Source of the DNA: UBA1181 sp045617845
GTDB lineage: Bacteria; Bacteroidota; Bacteroidia; Bacteroidales; Paludibacteraceae
NCBI GenBank assembly: GCA_045617845.1
Contig: JAZLJL010000035.1
Location: 1 to 59,799 of the forward strand
Direction of reading: 5' to 3'
Length of the DNA: 59,799 bases
Shown here: one piece after another, positions 1-8,445 of the stretch
Layout: each line of letters opens with the position of its first letter
How positions within the stretch are numbered: the first letter of the stretch is position 1
Translations under genes and position numbers: made by a program
Notes under the pieces: model-generated
The model's database searches: none
What the model was told of the DNA's origin: nothing
What the model saw: only the letters and a program-made list of their open reading frames with translations

Positions 1-110
1 TTTAATCCTTTCCTCAGTCACAATGGAACCCCATCGCTCCTATCGGAAATAATCAAAATTTCCTAAAAAGTCTCTCGTAAAAAAACTCCAATAAAAAAAT
101 TTAAACAGCT
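1..110. repeat. MITE-like repeat, copy 1 (cut by window edge)
   Basis: Bases 1-110 match bases 2030-2139 almost perfectly, in the same orientation at an offset of 2029; the few differences lie in the AT-rich right end. Comparison with the complete second copy (about 1964-2144) shows this is the right-hand two thirds of an element of about 180 bp, whose left part lies before the window. No protein is encoded. The two copies flank the C10 peptidase gene. The family is not recognised. Confidence 0.85.
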
Positions 111-409
111 CTTAATACAAAAACGTAATGGTAAACAGTCCGATAAGACGCATTCCGTCGTCATGCTAAGCGTATCAAATCATCTATCATTTTCCTATAT
201 TTTAGAGAAATCCCAACACAATCTTATTCGACCCACAAAATTATCCACCTATAACTCAACGCAATACAATAAATCCACACAAATTATATATAATTTTTAT
301 TATAACACATGTATATTGATAATAATTATATATAAATTCGCAATGTATATCATTATTATTAATATTTTAATAATTAATTTCAATTATGTTTTTATTCAAC
401 CAAACAAAG
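111..409. other. AT-rich non-coding region upstream of the C10 peptidase
   Basis: About 300 bases without a credible gene. The last 200 bases are extremely AT-rich, with many TAT/ATA runs. I see no exact TAnnTTTG box, so the promoter of the peptidase gene could not be placed. A reading frame through here has no plausible composition and overlaps the peptidase signal sequence in another frame. Confidence 0.5.
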
Positions 410-1816
410 ATGAGGAAGAAAAGCAACACACTTTTTCTTTCAGTTTTAGCCGGTGCATTACTATGCGCCACAGGATGTAAGGATAACAAAGAAGATCTAT
501 CAGTAGAGGCTTCACAAGATGGGCAAGAGCAAGCTGTGTTATCTGCGCTCAATTACAAATCAATCAACTACAGAGCGTTGTTCTCGCAGGACCACCGAAT
601 CAAATTGGACGACGCGCTAACACTGTTGGACGATTCCAGACAACATTTCAGCGACGGAGCCACATCAGAGGCGCTACTCAGGTCGATGAAAGCATATCCG
701 GAAGTGAAGGAAGTGAGATATCTCACTTTAAGCGGGGATAACAAATTACGTTCCGGAGGAAGCAATGATGTGACGAAATCGGACACGCTCGCCTACATCT
801 GCAATTTCGGGGAAGAGGAAGGCTTTGCCATTTTGGCGGCAGACGACCGAATCAGCAGTCCGATTCTGGCCTATGTTGAAAGCGGAGAATACAACATTGA
901 AAAACTCAACGCAGAACAAGCCTCTGTCTTGCAATCGATTGAGAACTTCATCAGGAAGGACATCACCACATTCGAGGCGCAAAAAGACTCATTGCTACAA
1001 GTGATCAAAGAAGAGCCAGGGCAAGAAAACGTTCTTAGAGCAAAGAAAACTGTATCAGTCAAGATAAAAAGGAACACTCCTATCGCCTCCAAATCTCCAT
1101 TAATCCAAACTAGGTGGAATCAGACAGGACACCCATACAACATTTTATTCAGTCCAACTTATTATCCAGCAGGTTGCGGTTCTGTAGCAGTCGCACAAGT
1201 CATGGCGTATTATCAATACCCAGCGAACTACAAAGGCACAAGTTATCCATGGAGCAAGATGAGACAATATGCTAACGGAGCAGATTTTTACAACCGATAT
1301 CCAAGTCAAGGCAACATGATTTCCAAATTATTGAAAGAAGTAGGGAAAGACATGCACACTTCATACTCCGCCAAAGGAAGTTCAACAGGATATGGAGAAA
1401 TACCCGCATTTCTCAGCAATCTAGGCTACCACTCCCAAGAATTCAGCGGGTTCAACGACAACGTGATAATTTGTCGGATGCAAAGATCCCAACCAGTCAT
1501 CTCATGTGCGCAAGACGCTTATGGGCAAGGGGGGCATTTCTGGATTATAGACGGATACAAGGCCAACGAATTATACATTGAGACAGTAAGTTATGATGAT
1601 GTGACGAAAAAATACGGATACACCTATACGACTGTATACCAAAATGTATTCTACCATTGCAATTGGGGTTGGGGTGGATACCTCGACGGATATTTCGCTT
1701 CGGGAATTTTCAACACATACAATGCGAACTCTTATGACAGTGGTTCAACGACGGGGGATCCAAACGCCGTCTATCAATTCAACCAAGGCGTAGCATTATA
1801 CGTGGAATATAGATAA
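410..1816 (+). CDS. C10 family (streptopain-like) cysteine protease, secreted
   Basis: The protein has 468 residues from the ATG at 410; an ATG at 386 would add eight residues before the signal sequence and is less likely. The N-terminus is a signal peptide ending in ALLCATGC, so it may be a lipoprotein, although the -3 residue of the lipobox is not typical. Residues of about 40-170 resemble the Spi/propeptide domain of C10 proteases (NFGEEEGFAILAADDR). The catalytic domain follows, with nucleophile Cys256 in AGCGSVAVAQVM, His376 in GGHFWIIDGY, and the NWGWGGYLDGYF segment. In the C10 family the propeptide keeps the enzyme inactive until it is cleaved. No T9SS sorting domain is visible at the C-terminus. 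The gene stands alone, with a terminator behind it and MITE-like repeats on both sides. The substrate is unknown. Confidence 0.93.
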   Translation: MRKKSNTLFLSVLAGALLCATGCKDNKEDLSVEASQDGQEQAVLSALNYKSINYRALFSQDHRIKLDDALTLLDDSRQHFSDGATSEALLRSMKAYPEVKEVRYLTLSGDNKLRSGGSNDVTKSDTLAYICNFGEEEGFAILAADDRISSPILAYVESGEYNIEKLNAEQASVLQSIENFIRKDITTFEAQKDSLLQVIKEEPGQENVLRAKKTVSVKIKRNTPIASKSPLIQTRWNQTGHPYNILFSPTYYPAGCGSVAVAQVMAYYQYPANYKGTSYPWSKMRQYANGADFYNRYPSQGNMISKLLKEVGKDMHTSYSAKGSSTGYGEIPAFLSNLGYHSQEFSGFNDNVIICRMQRSQPVISCAQDAYGQGGHFWIIDGYKANELYIETVSYDDVTKKYGYTYTTVYQNVFYHCNWGWGGYLDGYFASGIFNTYNANSYDSGSTTGDPNAVYQFNQGVALYVEYR

Positions 1817-1825
1817 CCATACAAC

Positions 1826-1876
1826 AAAGGGGCTTCCCCAAGTGCGAGGACGACTCGTCTTTAGGGAAGTCCCTTT
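1826..1876 (+). terminator. Hairpin terminator after the C10 peptidase
   Basis: Arms 1826-1838 and 1864-1876 pair over 13 positions with a single G-U pair and a loop of 25 bases. The hairpin starts 10 bases after the stop codon. The 3' side is only moderately T-rich, so efficiency is uncertain. Confidence 0.7.
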
Positions 1877-1963
1877 CCCTTATTATTCAGGCGATAGAGT
1901 TTGGTTAAACTCAGTCAATCACCAGGAGACTTCATCTACCCGTTGTTGAAAAAAACAGTTATT

Positions 1964-2144
1964 AAGAAGCTGTTTAAAAATTTACGAAAAAGTTTCTTAT
2001 TGGGCTTTTTACGAATACTTTTTGTCTATTTTAATCCTTTCCTCAGTCACAATGGAACCCCATCGCTCCTATCGGAAATAATCAAAATTTCCTAAAAAGT
2101 CTCTCATAAAAAATCTCCAATAAAAAAATTTAAACAGCTTCTAA
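1964..2144. repeat. MITE-like repeat, copy 2 (complete, with terminal inverted repeats)
   Basis: The left end (AGAAGCTGTTTAAA, from 1965) is the reverse complement of the right end (TTTAAACAGCTTCT, to 2142). The inverted match extends imperfectly about 50 bases inward, including ACTTTTTAGGA-like segments. Bases 2030-2139 are the direct repeat of 1-110. No coding sequence is present. The right end stops about four bases short of the manA stop codon. The structure fits a non-autonomous element moved by an unknown transposase. Confidence 0.75.
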
Positions 2145-2147
2145 GAT

Positions 2148-3188
2148 TTATTTATTAAAGTGCTTATTGTCGATATAGACTTCGAGTAATTTGGTACGTC
2201 CAAAATCATTAACTGGCGTAATCATAATATCCGCCACGGCGGCAGGGACCAAACAACTATTCCCTTTCGTGAGGGAAATCTCACAAATGCTAGGCATAGC
2301 GCCATCGAACCCGCGGGTAGAGCGCACACTGATGGAGCAATTTCCCTCCAAACACATATAAATAATGAAGGAATCATATTTGAATAGTTTACGATGGAAA
2401 CCGCGGTCAATCTCCAGCAATTTCACCGTAAAGAACTGACATTCAGCGACACAAACAGGTTTATTCAGTTTTCGTTCATACTCCGTCCTATACTGTTCCT
2501 CCACCTTAAAATCTATAGCGTCCTTAGCCAATTCCGTATGGAGAGTGCGGGGATTTCCATCTAATCCTAACCGTCCGTAATCATAAATACGATAAGTAAC
2601 ATCACTACTTTGCTGCACCTCCGCGATTAAGGAACCGCCACAAATGGCGTGGACACGACCAGCAGGAATAAAGAACACGTCGCCCTGCTTCACAGGGCAT
2701 TCACGAAGCACCTCACAGATGGAATGGTCCTCCACTCTTTTGGCATATTCATATTTGGAAATCAAAGTATTAAAGCCACAATACAATTTAGCGGAAGGGA
2801 TCGCATCCATGACATACCACATTTCGGTCTTACCGAAACAACCATGGCGCAACTTAGCGATATCATCATTAGGATGGACTTGTATAGAGAGGTCATGGGC
2901 GGCATCTATGAATTTGACAAGCAAAGGGAACTTCTCCCCATACATGGAAGAGACCACCTTACCCAACAACAAATCCTTATAAGCGGAAACCAAATCATTC
3001 AGTCTTTGACCTTTCAAAGGACCGTTCGCGACGACCGACTCATAACCAGCCACAGCACTCACCTCCCAGCTTTCACCAATCTTATCATCTTCGGAAGGCA
3101 AGAGTCCCTTAAACGGTTTCAAACGATTTCCGCCCCAAACCAACTGATGTAAATTCAAATTAAAAAGTAAAGGATAAAGAATCTCCAT
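2148..3188 (-). CDS. manA: Mannose-6-phosphate isomerase, type I
   Basis: The protein has 346 residues. It interconverts mannose 6-phosphate and fructose 6-phosphate, feeding GDP-mannose or related sugars in the cytosol. The type I metal site is visible: Gln103 and His105 in SIQVHPND, Glu122 in KTEMWYV and His180 in PAGRVHAICGG. The N-terminus has the usual LVWGGNRL segment. The ATG at 3188 is preferred; a TTG at 3200 would add four residues. It is the last gene of the polysaccharide locus, 68 bases after the CapD-like gene, which suggests a mannose-derived sugar in the polymer. A MITE-like repeat lies directly behind its stop codon. Confidence 0.93.
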   Translation of the reverse strand: MEILYPLLFNLNLHQLVWGGNRLKPFKGLLPSEDDKIGESWEVSAVAGYESVVANGPLKGQRLNDLVSAYKDLLLGKVVSSMYGEKFPLLVKFIDAAHDLSIQVHPNDDIAKLRHGCFGKTEMWYVMDAIPSAKLYCGFNTLISKYEYAKRVEDHSICEVLRECPVKQGDVFFIPAGRVHAICGGSLIAEVQQSSDVTYRIYDYGRLGLDGNPRTLHTELAKDAIDFKVEEQYRTEYERKLNKPVCVAECQFFTVKLLEIDRGFHRKLFKYDSFIIYMCLEGNCSISVRSTRGFDGAMPSICEISLTKGNSCLVPAAVADIMITPVNDFGRTKLLEVYIDNKHFNK

Positions 3189-3256
3189 TTCATTCAACAA
3201 TTACGAAATCAACATGAGCAGCCCCAATGACTATAAATACAACTCCGTCCATAAAA

Positions 3257-5179
3257 CTAAACCACAGAAGAATACTGTTTCTCATCCAGCGAGGAGAATT
3301 TGCTATTATTACTAATAAATTCAGGGACCATCTCTTTGATTTTAGAAACGATGGCGAAATCGTCGCAAGCCAACATCAACGACCTCAATTCAGCCAAATC
3401 GGAGTCTAGGTGGGAAGGATCACAAGAACGGACCTTAGCCCTCTTAATCTTCGGATGGAAAGTCGGCAAAGTCGTTTCCATGTCGGACAAAACCTCTTCG
3501 AATAATTTCTCACCAGAGCGAAGACCAATTTCTTTTATTTCAACATTCTGATTTTTAGAAAGTTTTATCATACTGACCGCCAAATCATATATTTTCACGG
3601 GCTCACCCATATCAAAAGCGTAAATTTCCCCACTTTCCCCTATCGCAGCGGCCTCCAACACCAAGGAGCACGCCTCTGGTATCGTCATGAAATAACGGAT
3701 AATATCTTTATGTGTGACCGTCAACGGGCCACCCGCCTCCAACTGCTTTTTGAACAACGGAATGACGGAGCCATTCGATCCGAGCACATTACCGAAACGT
3801 GTGGTGATAAAAGACGTTGAGTTAGAAGAACGGGACTGGACATACATTTCGGCCACTCGTTTGGAGGCGCCCATGACATTCGTCGGGTTAACCGCCTTAT
3901 CAGTAGAAATCATCACAAACTTCCGGACACCGAACTCTACGGAAAGATCGACCATCACCTTTGTACCAAAGACATTCACACGCACAGCCTCATAAGGGTT
4001 TTCCTCCATTAACGGAACATGTTTATAAGCTGCGGCATGGAAGACCACAGTAGGTCTATATGTCAGAAACACATAACGCATGCGGTTTTCATCCCTCACA
4101 TCCGCCACGACAAACCTCAACCTACCAGAAGCCACAGCATCATGATTCTCCTTGTCCATAACGAATTGGAAATCGAAGATCGGCGTCTCTGCCTGGTCGA
4201 GAGAAACCACCATTTTAGCCTTGCTCGCCAAAATTTGGCGGACAATGTCCTGACCAATAGACCCAGAAGCTCCAGTCACCAACACGATCTGGTCCTTTAA
4301 CATGTCATCCACCTCCACTCCCTTCAAGGAAACAGCCTCACGTCCAAGGAGATCCTCAATCTTCAGACTTGTCAACTGTTCGACGGAAAAAGTACCATTC
4401 ATCCAAGTGTCGGAAGAAGGGACGCACAAGACATTCAGTCCCAACCTCACGCCCTCATCAATCACAGTTCTCTTCTTGTCAGGAGAAATACTTGGCATGG
4501 CAAGGATTAATGTGTCGACATTATACTTTTCAACAGACTCTTTCGAAAGCCCCTCCTCGACAGAAAGCACCAACGTTCCGTCCACGACTTTACCATATTT
4601 GGAATAATCGTCATCAATGAAGAACGGGATATGTGACTTCACTTTATCGTCCGCATACAGAATATTCTTCGTCATGCTACCCAATGAACCCGCACCGTAA
4701 ATGACCACGACACGCTTCTTCATTCCACCATGGTTCTTTCCGACGAGATACGCGAACTTAATCAATAAGCGTGCGAAGACGAGAAACACCGCCGTCAAAG
4801 AGCAAAGCAACGCCATCTCAAAAATTCGAGGAAGCATCACCTCATATTCCGGGACGAATGTTTGGAGTAGAAATCTGACGAGTAAAAATAGTCCGAAGCA
4901 AAACAGACACGAACCGAAAATACGGAAGATATCAGAAAAGCCGGTGTGACGGATCAAACAATCGTAAGTGTGAAATGTAACAAAAGAAATAAGGAACAAA
5001 ACGGATACCGAAAAGACGTTAAACAAGCAATACCCTTGAGACGACGAGCCATAGTGCTCCAACAAGAACACAACAACCGCCATCAACAAATCGAAAGCCA
5101 GCACAATTAATTTCGAAGGCGACCATTGACCATACAAATTGTACAACCGACTAAACGCTTTTCCAAAGAAATCCGCCAT
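3257..5179 (-). CDS. Membrane-bound NDP-sugar 4,6-dehydratase (CapD/WbpM/PglF type)
   Basis: The protein has 640 residues. The first 160 or so contain about four membrane helices. A CoA-binding-like Rossmann segment follows (VVVIYGAGSLGS), then the short-chain dehydrogenase domain with TGASGSIGQDIV near residue 300. The catalytic region is STDKAVNPTNVMGASK, with Met436 and Lys440. Methionine in place of the usual Tyr is normal in this subgroup (WbpM, PglF, CapD). Family members make UDP-4-keto-6-deoxy-HexNAc from UDP-GlcNAc at the inner membrane. The aminotransferase gene just upstream would use that product. A terminator lies between the two genes, so this one may have its own promoter. Confidence 0.93.
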   Translation of the reverse strand: MADFFGKAFSRLYNLYGQWSPSKLIVLAFDLLMAVVVFLLEHYGSSSQGYCLFNVFSVSVLFLISFVTFHTYDCLIRHTGFSDIFRIFGSCLFCFGLFLLVRFLLQTFVPEYEVMLPRIFEMALLCSLTAVFLVFARLLIKFAYLVGKNHGGMKKRVVVIYGAGSLGSMTKNILYADDKVKSHIPFFIDDDYSKYGKVVDGTLVLSVEEGLSKESVEKYNVDTLILAMPSISPDKKRTVIDEGVRLGLNVLCVPSSDTWMNGTFSVEQLTSLKIEDLLGREAVSLKGVEVDDMLKDQIVLVTGASGSIGQDIVRQILASKAKMVVSLDQAETPIFDFQFVMDKENHDAVASGRLRFVVADVRDENRMRYVFLTYRPTVVFHAAAYKHVPLMEENPYEAVRVNVFGTKVMVDLSVEFGVRKFVMISTDKAVNPTNVMGASKRVAEMYVQSRSSNSTSFITTRFGNVLGSNGSVIPLFKKQLEAGGPLTVTHKDIIRYFMTIPEACSLVLEAAAIGESGEIYAFDMGEPVKIYDLAVSMIKLSKNQNVEIKEIGLRSGEKLFEEVLSDMETTLPTFHPKIKRAKVRSCDPSHLDSDLAELRSLMLACDDFAIVSKIKEMVPEFISNNSKFSSLDEKQYSSVV

Positions 5180-5231
5180 ACATCACATCTCTTTCAACAT
5201 ACTTTAGACACTACAAAATATGGACAAAGAT

Positions 5232-5272
5232 AAAAAAAAGGTTTGCCATTGACAAATATAGCAAACCTTTTC
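5232..5272 (-). terminator. Intrinsic terminator after the aminotransferase
   Basis: On the minus strand a stem GAAAAGGTTTGC/GCAAACCTTTTT (arms 5261-5272 and 5235-5246) with a 14-base loop runs into a stretch of T. It lies 16 bases after the aminotransferase stop and 53 bases before the dehydratase start, so it separates two genes that should work together. Confidence 0.8.
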
Positions 5273-5288
5273 TTCCAAAAAGAACAAG

Positions 5289-6431
5289 TCAAAAACAACG
5301 TTTTTTTATCGTATCCACAATAAAGCGGACATCTTCCTCGCTAACTGACGGACCGCTAGGCAAACACAATCCGGAAGAGAACAGTTTTTCACTAACCCCA
5401 TTCAGATAACGAGGCGCATTCTTGAACACAGGCTGCAGATGAAGAGGTTTCCACAACGGACGGCTTTCGACCCCCACTGCATCCAAAACTTGGCGGATTG
5501 TCTCACAAGAAACGTCCAACGAAGGATCAAGAGTGATAGTATTCAGCCAATAATTAGAATCGAATTTTTGGGAAGGGTTATGGTGAACCTCAATCCCCGG
5601 CATGTCTGATAAGAGGTGCGTATACCAACGCTCTACTAACTGATGATGGCGAATATGGTCATCCGCGATCTTCATTTGGCCACGGCCGATGCCAGCGCAT
5701 ACATTACTAAGGCGATAATTATACCCAATCTTCTCATGCTGATAGTACGGGAAAGGCTCACGCGCCTGCGTAGCATAGAAAAGGATGCGCTTCTTGGTCT
5801 CTTCGTCAGGGCAAACCAAAGCGCCTCCTCCAGAAGTGGTTATCATCTTATTGCCATTGAAACTCATCACCCCCAATGCACCAAAGGTACCACAACATTT
5901 CCCGTCATATTTCGAACCGAACGCTTCGGCGGAATCCTCCACGACAGGAATACCATATTTCGCGGCGACAGCCAAAATCTCCTCATATTTAGCAGGCATA
6001 CCATAAAGGCAGACCAACACAATCGCCTTAGGCAAACGACCCGTTTTGTGTACCCTATCCTTAATAGCCACTTCGAGCAACTCCGGATCCATGTTCCACG
6101 TTTCCGGTTCGCTATCCACAAAAACTGGCGTGGCACCTTGATAAACGATAGGATTACAGGAAGCGACAAAAGTGAAACTTTGGCAAATCACCTCGTCATA
6201 AGGCTTAATGTCCAATGCGACCATGGCCAAATGAAGCGCCGCGGTTCCGGAAGACAAAGCGACCACACGCTTCCCCTCCCCGACAAAGCTTTCCAAATCA
6301 GATTCGAAAGCGTCCACATTAGGTCCCAAAGGGACAACCCAATTCGTATCGAACGCCTCCTGCACGTATTTTTTCTCCCAGCCCTCATCACTCATATGAG
6401 CCAAACAGAGCAATATTCGGTTCTTTTCCAT
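5289..6431 (-). CDS. DegT/DnrJ/EryC1/StrS family sugar aminotransferase (PglE-like)
   Basis: The protein has 380 residues. It is a PLP-dependent aminotransferase that acts on NDP-4-keto sugars. Visible features are VALSSGTAALHLAM (PLP phosphate region), EDSAEAFGS (Asp that contacts the pyridine nitrogen) and SFNGNKMITTSGGG with the PLP lysine near residue 195. The C-terminal part has the usual SRPLWKPLH and LCLPSGPSVSEEDV blocks. Next to a PglF-like dehydratase and a PglC-like transferase, it probably makes a UDP-4-amino-4,6-dideoxy-HexNAc. No PglD-type acetyltransferase lies beside it, so the amino group may stay free or be modified by a gene elsewhere. Confidence 0.92.
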   Translation of the reverse strand: MEKNRILLCLAHMSDEGWEKKYVQEAFDTNWVVPLGPNVDAFESDLESFVGEGKRVVALSSGTAALHLAMVALDIKPYDEVICQSFTFVASCNPIVYQGATPVFVDSEPETWNMDPELLEVAIKDRVHKTGRLPKAIVLVCLYGMPAKYEEILAVAAKYGIPVVEDSAEAFGSKYDGKCCGTFGALGVMSFNGNKMITTSGGGALVCPDEETKKRILFYATQAREPFPYYQHEKIGYNYRLSNVCAGIGRGQMKIADDHIRHHQLVERWYTHLLSDMPGIEVHHNPSQKFDSNYWLNTITLDPSLDVSCETIRQVLDAVGVESRPLWKPLHLQPVFKNAPRYLNGVSEKLFSSGLCLPSGPSVSEEDVRFIVDTIKKRCF

Positions 6432-6568
6432 CCCCAGTTATATTCAATAAACACGAATTAAGTTTTCTATTGGCTTACAAAAAAGATTATAATCCGCCAT
6501 ATAGTAAATCCAAGGCAGAGTGTCTCCAAGTAATGTTTCCCAAAGGTGAGGTGAACAATCGAAAACAA

Positions 6569-7180
6569 TCAAATATATTCCCCGTTATAATAAATTTTCT
6601 TATTGAAAATAGTAGCGAAAATAATCTTTAAATCCATCCAAAAAGAATAATGGCGCACATAATACAAACCAATGCGGACTTTGTCGGGATATAAAACAGT
6701 ATCATGATACACGACCGGTTCCGCCACATTCATCAGCAAGAACTCCTCATTGCGATATTTCAATGAGTCTGGTCCTGTAATGCCCGGACGCATTGACAAC
6801 AAATCCTTGTCAGAATCACTTAACATTTCCGCATAACCTTTCACATGAGGACGAGGCCCGACAAAACTCATATCGCCAGTCAAAACATTCCACAACTGAG
6901 GCAACTCATCTAACTTATAGCGCCGTAACACTGCACCCAAAGGGGTAATTCTATCCTCACCTGACACAGTGATAAAGGAAGTCTCCGAATTAAGTTTCAT
7001 GGAACGGAACTTTATTATCTTAAACACTCTCCCGTCAAGTCCGACTCGAGCTTGCCTAAAAAACACGGGACCTCCGTCCGAACATTTCACAAGAATTGCC
7101 AGAATAAGCAAAAACGGCCAACACAATAAGATGGACAAGAATGCCATTACCCTATCAAAAATGGACTTTAATGTTTTCAT
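6569..7180 (-). CDS. Initiating phosphoglycosyl transferase (PglC/WcaJ-type sugar transferase)
   Basis: The protein has 203 residues, the size of the small single-domain PglC group rather than the long WcaJ/WbaP group. It has one N-terminal hydrophobic segment (FLSILLCWPFLLILAILV), then GPVFFRQARVGLDG, FKIIKFRSMK, the DELPQLWNVLTGDMSFVGPRP block with the catalytic Asp-Glu region, and RPGITG. Such enzymes move a sugar 1-phosphate from a UDP-sugar to undecaprenyl phosphate, the first membrane step of polymer assembly. The neighbouring genes suggest a diamino-trideoxy or amino-dideoxy hexose as substrate, which is inference. Confidence 0.93.
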   Translation of the reverse strand: MKTLKSIFDRVMAFLSILLCWPFLLILAILVKCSDGGPVFFRQARVGLDGRVFKIIKFRSMKLNSETSFITVSGEDRITPLGAVLRRYKLDELPQLWNVLTGDMSFVGPRPHVKGYAEMLSDSDKDLLSMRPGITGPDSLKYRNEEFLLMNVAEPVVYHDTVLYPDKVRIGLYYVRHYSFWMDLKIIFATIFNKKIYYNGEYI

Positions 7181-7393
7181 TCCTTCGATTTTTTATCCAA
7201 CTTTCACATACTAATCGCCACAACCCTAGCAATAAAATAACGTTATGTGTTATGTGAATATTATCTGGGAACGAATTTCATGATATATAAAAGATTACAT
7301 CAACAGAATTGACAACACACAAGATAAAACACGTAATTTCACCAACACAACCGCTCTTGAAAGGACAACGAAACCAACAAAAGCATCAATAAA

Positions 7394-8395
7394 TCACACA
7401 TTCTCCTTTATCCAAGGCAAAGAAAACAATCCCACCAAAGACCCACAGCCATAACTGAAATGCAACGCAATAAAAGCACACACAAGGGAGATAAAACTTA
7501 AATTCTTTTTTGACGAAAGACGCAAAGACACGATTGAAACAGCAACTATATACACACTCAAAACAATGATTGTCAAATAGATAAGCCACCCCAAAAAAAA
7601 GGCAAGAAACAGAGGTAACGTCCAGGACAACAGAAACAACATGGGCACGAAATGGCGAATCGACAAAGAACGGAAATCCTTCGTTAAAAAAATCGTCAAG
7701 ACATTCCATTTCCCGTTCATAAAATTATTTTTCATCAAAGCGGAAAAAGTTTCCCGCGCATAATAGACACATGAAGTATCCGGGACAAGATATATTTTAC
7801 CTCCATTTCTAACAATTCGTTTGTTCAACTCTATGTCTTGGTTACGGACCAAACGCTCGTCGTATTTGCCGAAACGTTCAAAGGCAGAACGGGGAAAGCA
7901 ACCGAAAGGGACAGTATCCACACTTCTCACCTCATCCACCCCCAAACGGAAAAGGGAATTTCCCACGCCGAAACGGCTTCGCAACACTTCCCGGATAGCC
8001 AACGACTTATTGTTCCTATTCAACACATCCGTTTGCAAAGGACATCCGACATTGTCAGCTTTCAGTTCTTCGAGATTACGGACCAAAGAGGAAAAATAAT
8101 TAGGCGCATAAGTGGCGTGCATATCCAGACGCATCACCACATCCCCCCGAGCCTTCTCTATCGCGAGGTTCATCGCCACAGGGACAATGCGTTTAGGATT
8201 ATCTAAGACCTGGATATTAGGTAAACGATTCCGGTAAGACTCAACGATTTCACGCGACCGATCGGTACTTCCTCCGTCCACGAATAACAATTCCATATCG
8301 GAGGAAGGGAAATCCTGACTTAAAAGTCCATCTATGCACTGCGTCACATACCTTTCTTCGTTATAAAACGGACATATTACAGAAAGTTTCACCAT
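7394..8395 (-). CDS. Family 2 glycosyltransferase with C-terminal membrane segments
   Basis: The protein has 333 residues. The GT-A catalytic domain starts at VKLSVICPFYNEERYV. LLFVDGGSTDRSREIV follows, then the metal-binding VMRLDMHATY region and a QDIELNKR acceptor-site motif. Two or more hydrophobic helices fill the last 90 residues, so it is probably held at the inner membrane. It should add one sugar to the lipid-linked repeat unit; donor and acceptor cannot be told. The 213 bases before the next downstream gene hold nothing recognisable. Confidence 0.9.
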   Translation of the reverse strand: MVKLSVICPFYNEERYVTQCIDGLLSQDFPSSDMELLFVDGGSTDRSREIVESYRNRLPNIQVLDNPKRIVPVAMNLAIEKARGDVVMRLDMHATYAPNYFSSLVRNLEELKADNVGCPLQTDVLNRNNKSLAIREVLRSRFGVGNSLFRLGVDEVRSVDTVPFGCFPRSAFERFGKYDERLVRNQDIELNKRIVRNGGKIYLVPDTSCVYYARETFSALMKNNFMNGKWNVLTIFLTKDFRSLSIRHFVPMLFLLSWTLPLFLAFFLGWLIYLTIIVLSVYIVAVSIVSLRLSSKKNLSFISLVCAFIALHFSYGCGSLVGLFSLPWIKENV

Positions 8396-8445
8396 ATACT
8401 AGACTTTTAAGAATTTGTTTTTTATTAATATCAAACGGGAAAGAG

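Noticed and set aside
163..480. 105-codon plus-strand frame overlapping the start of the C10 peptidase
   Set aside because: AT-rich low-complexity translation that runs into the peptidase signal sequence in another frame.
1901..2095. Plus-strand reading frame of 64 codons after the C10 peptidase
   Set aside because: It lies inside the MITE-like repeat and has no protein-like features.
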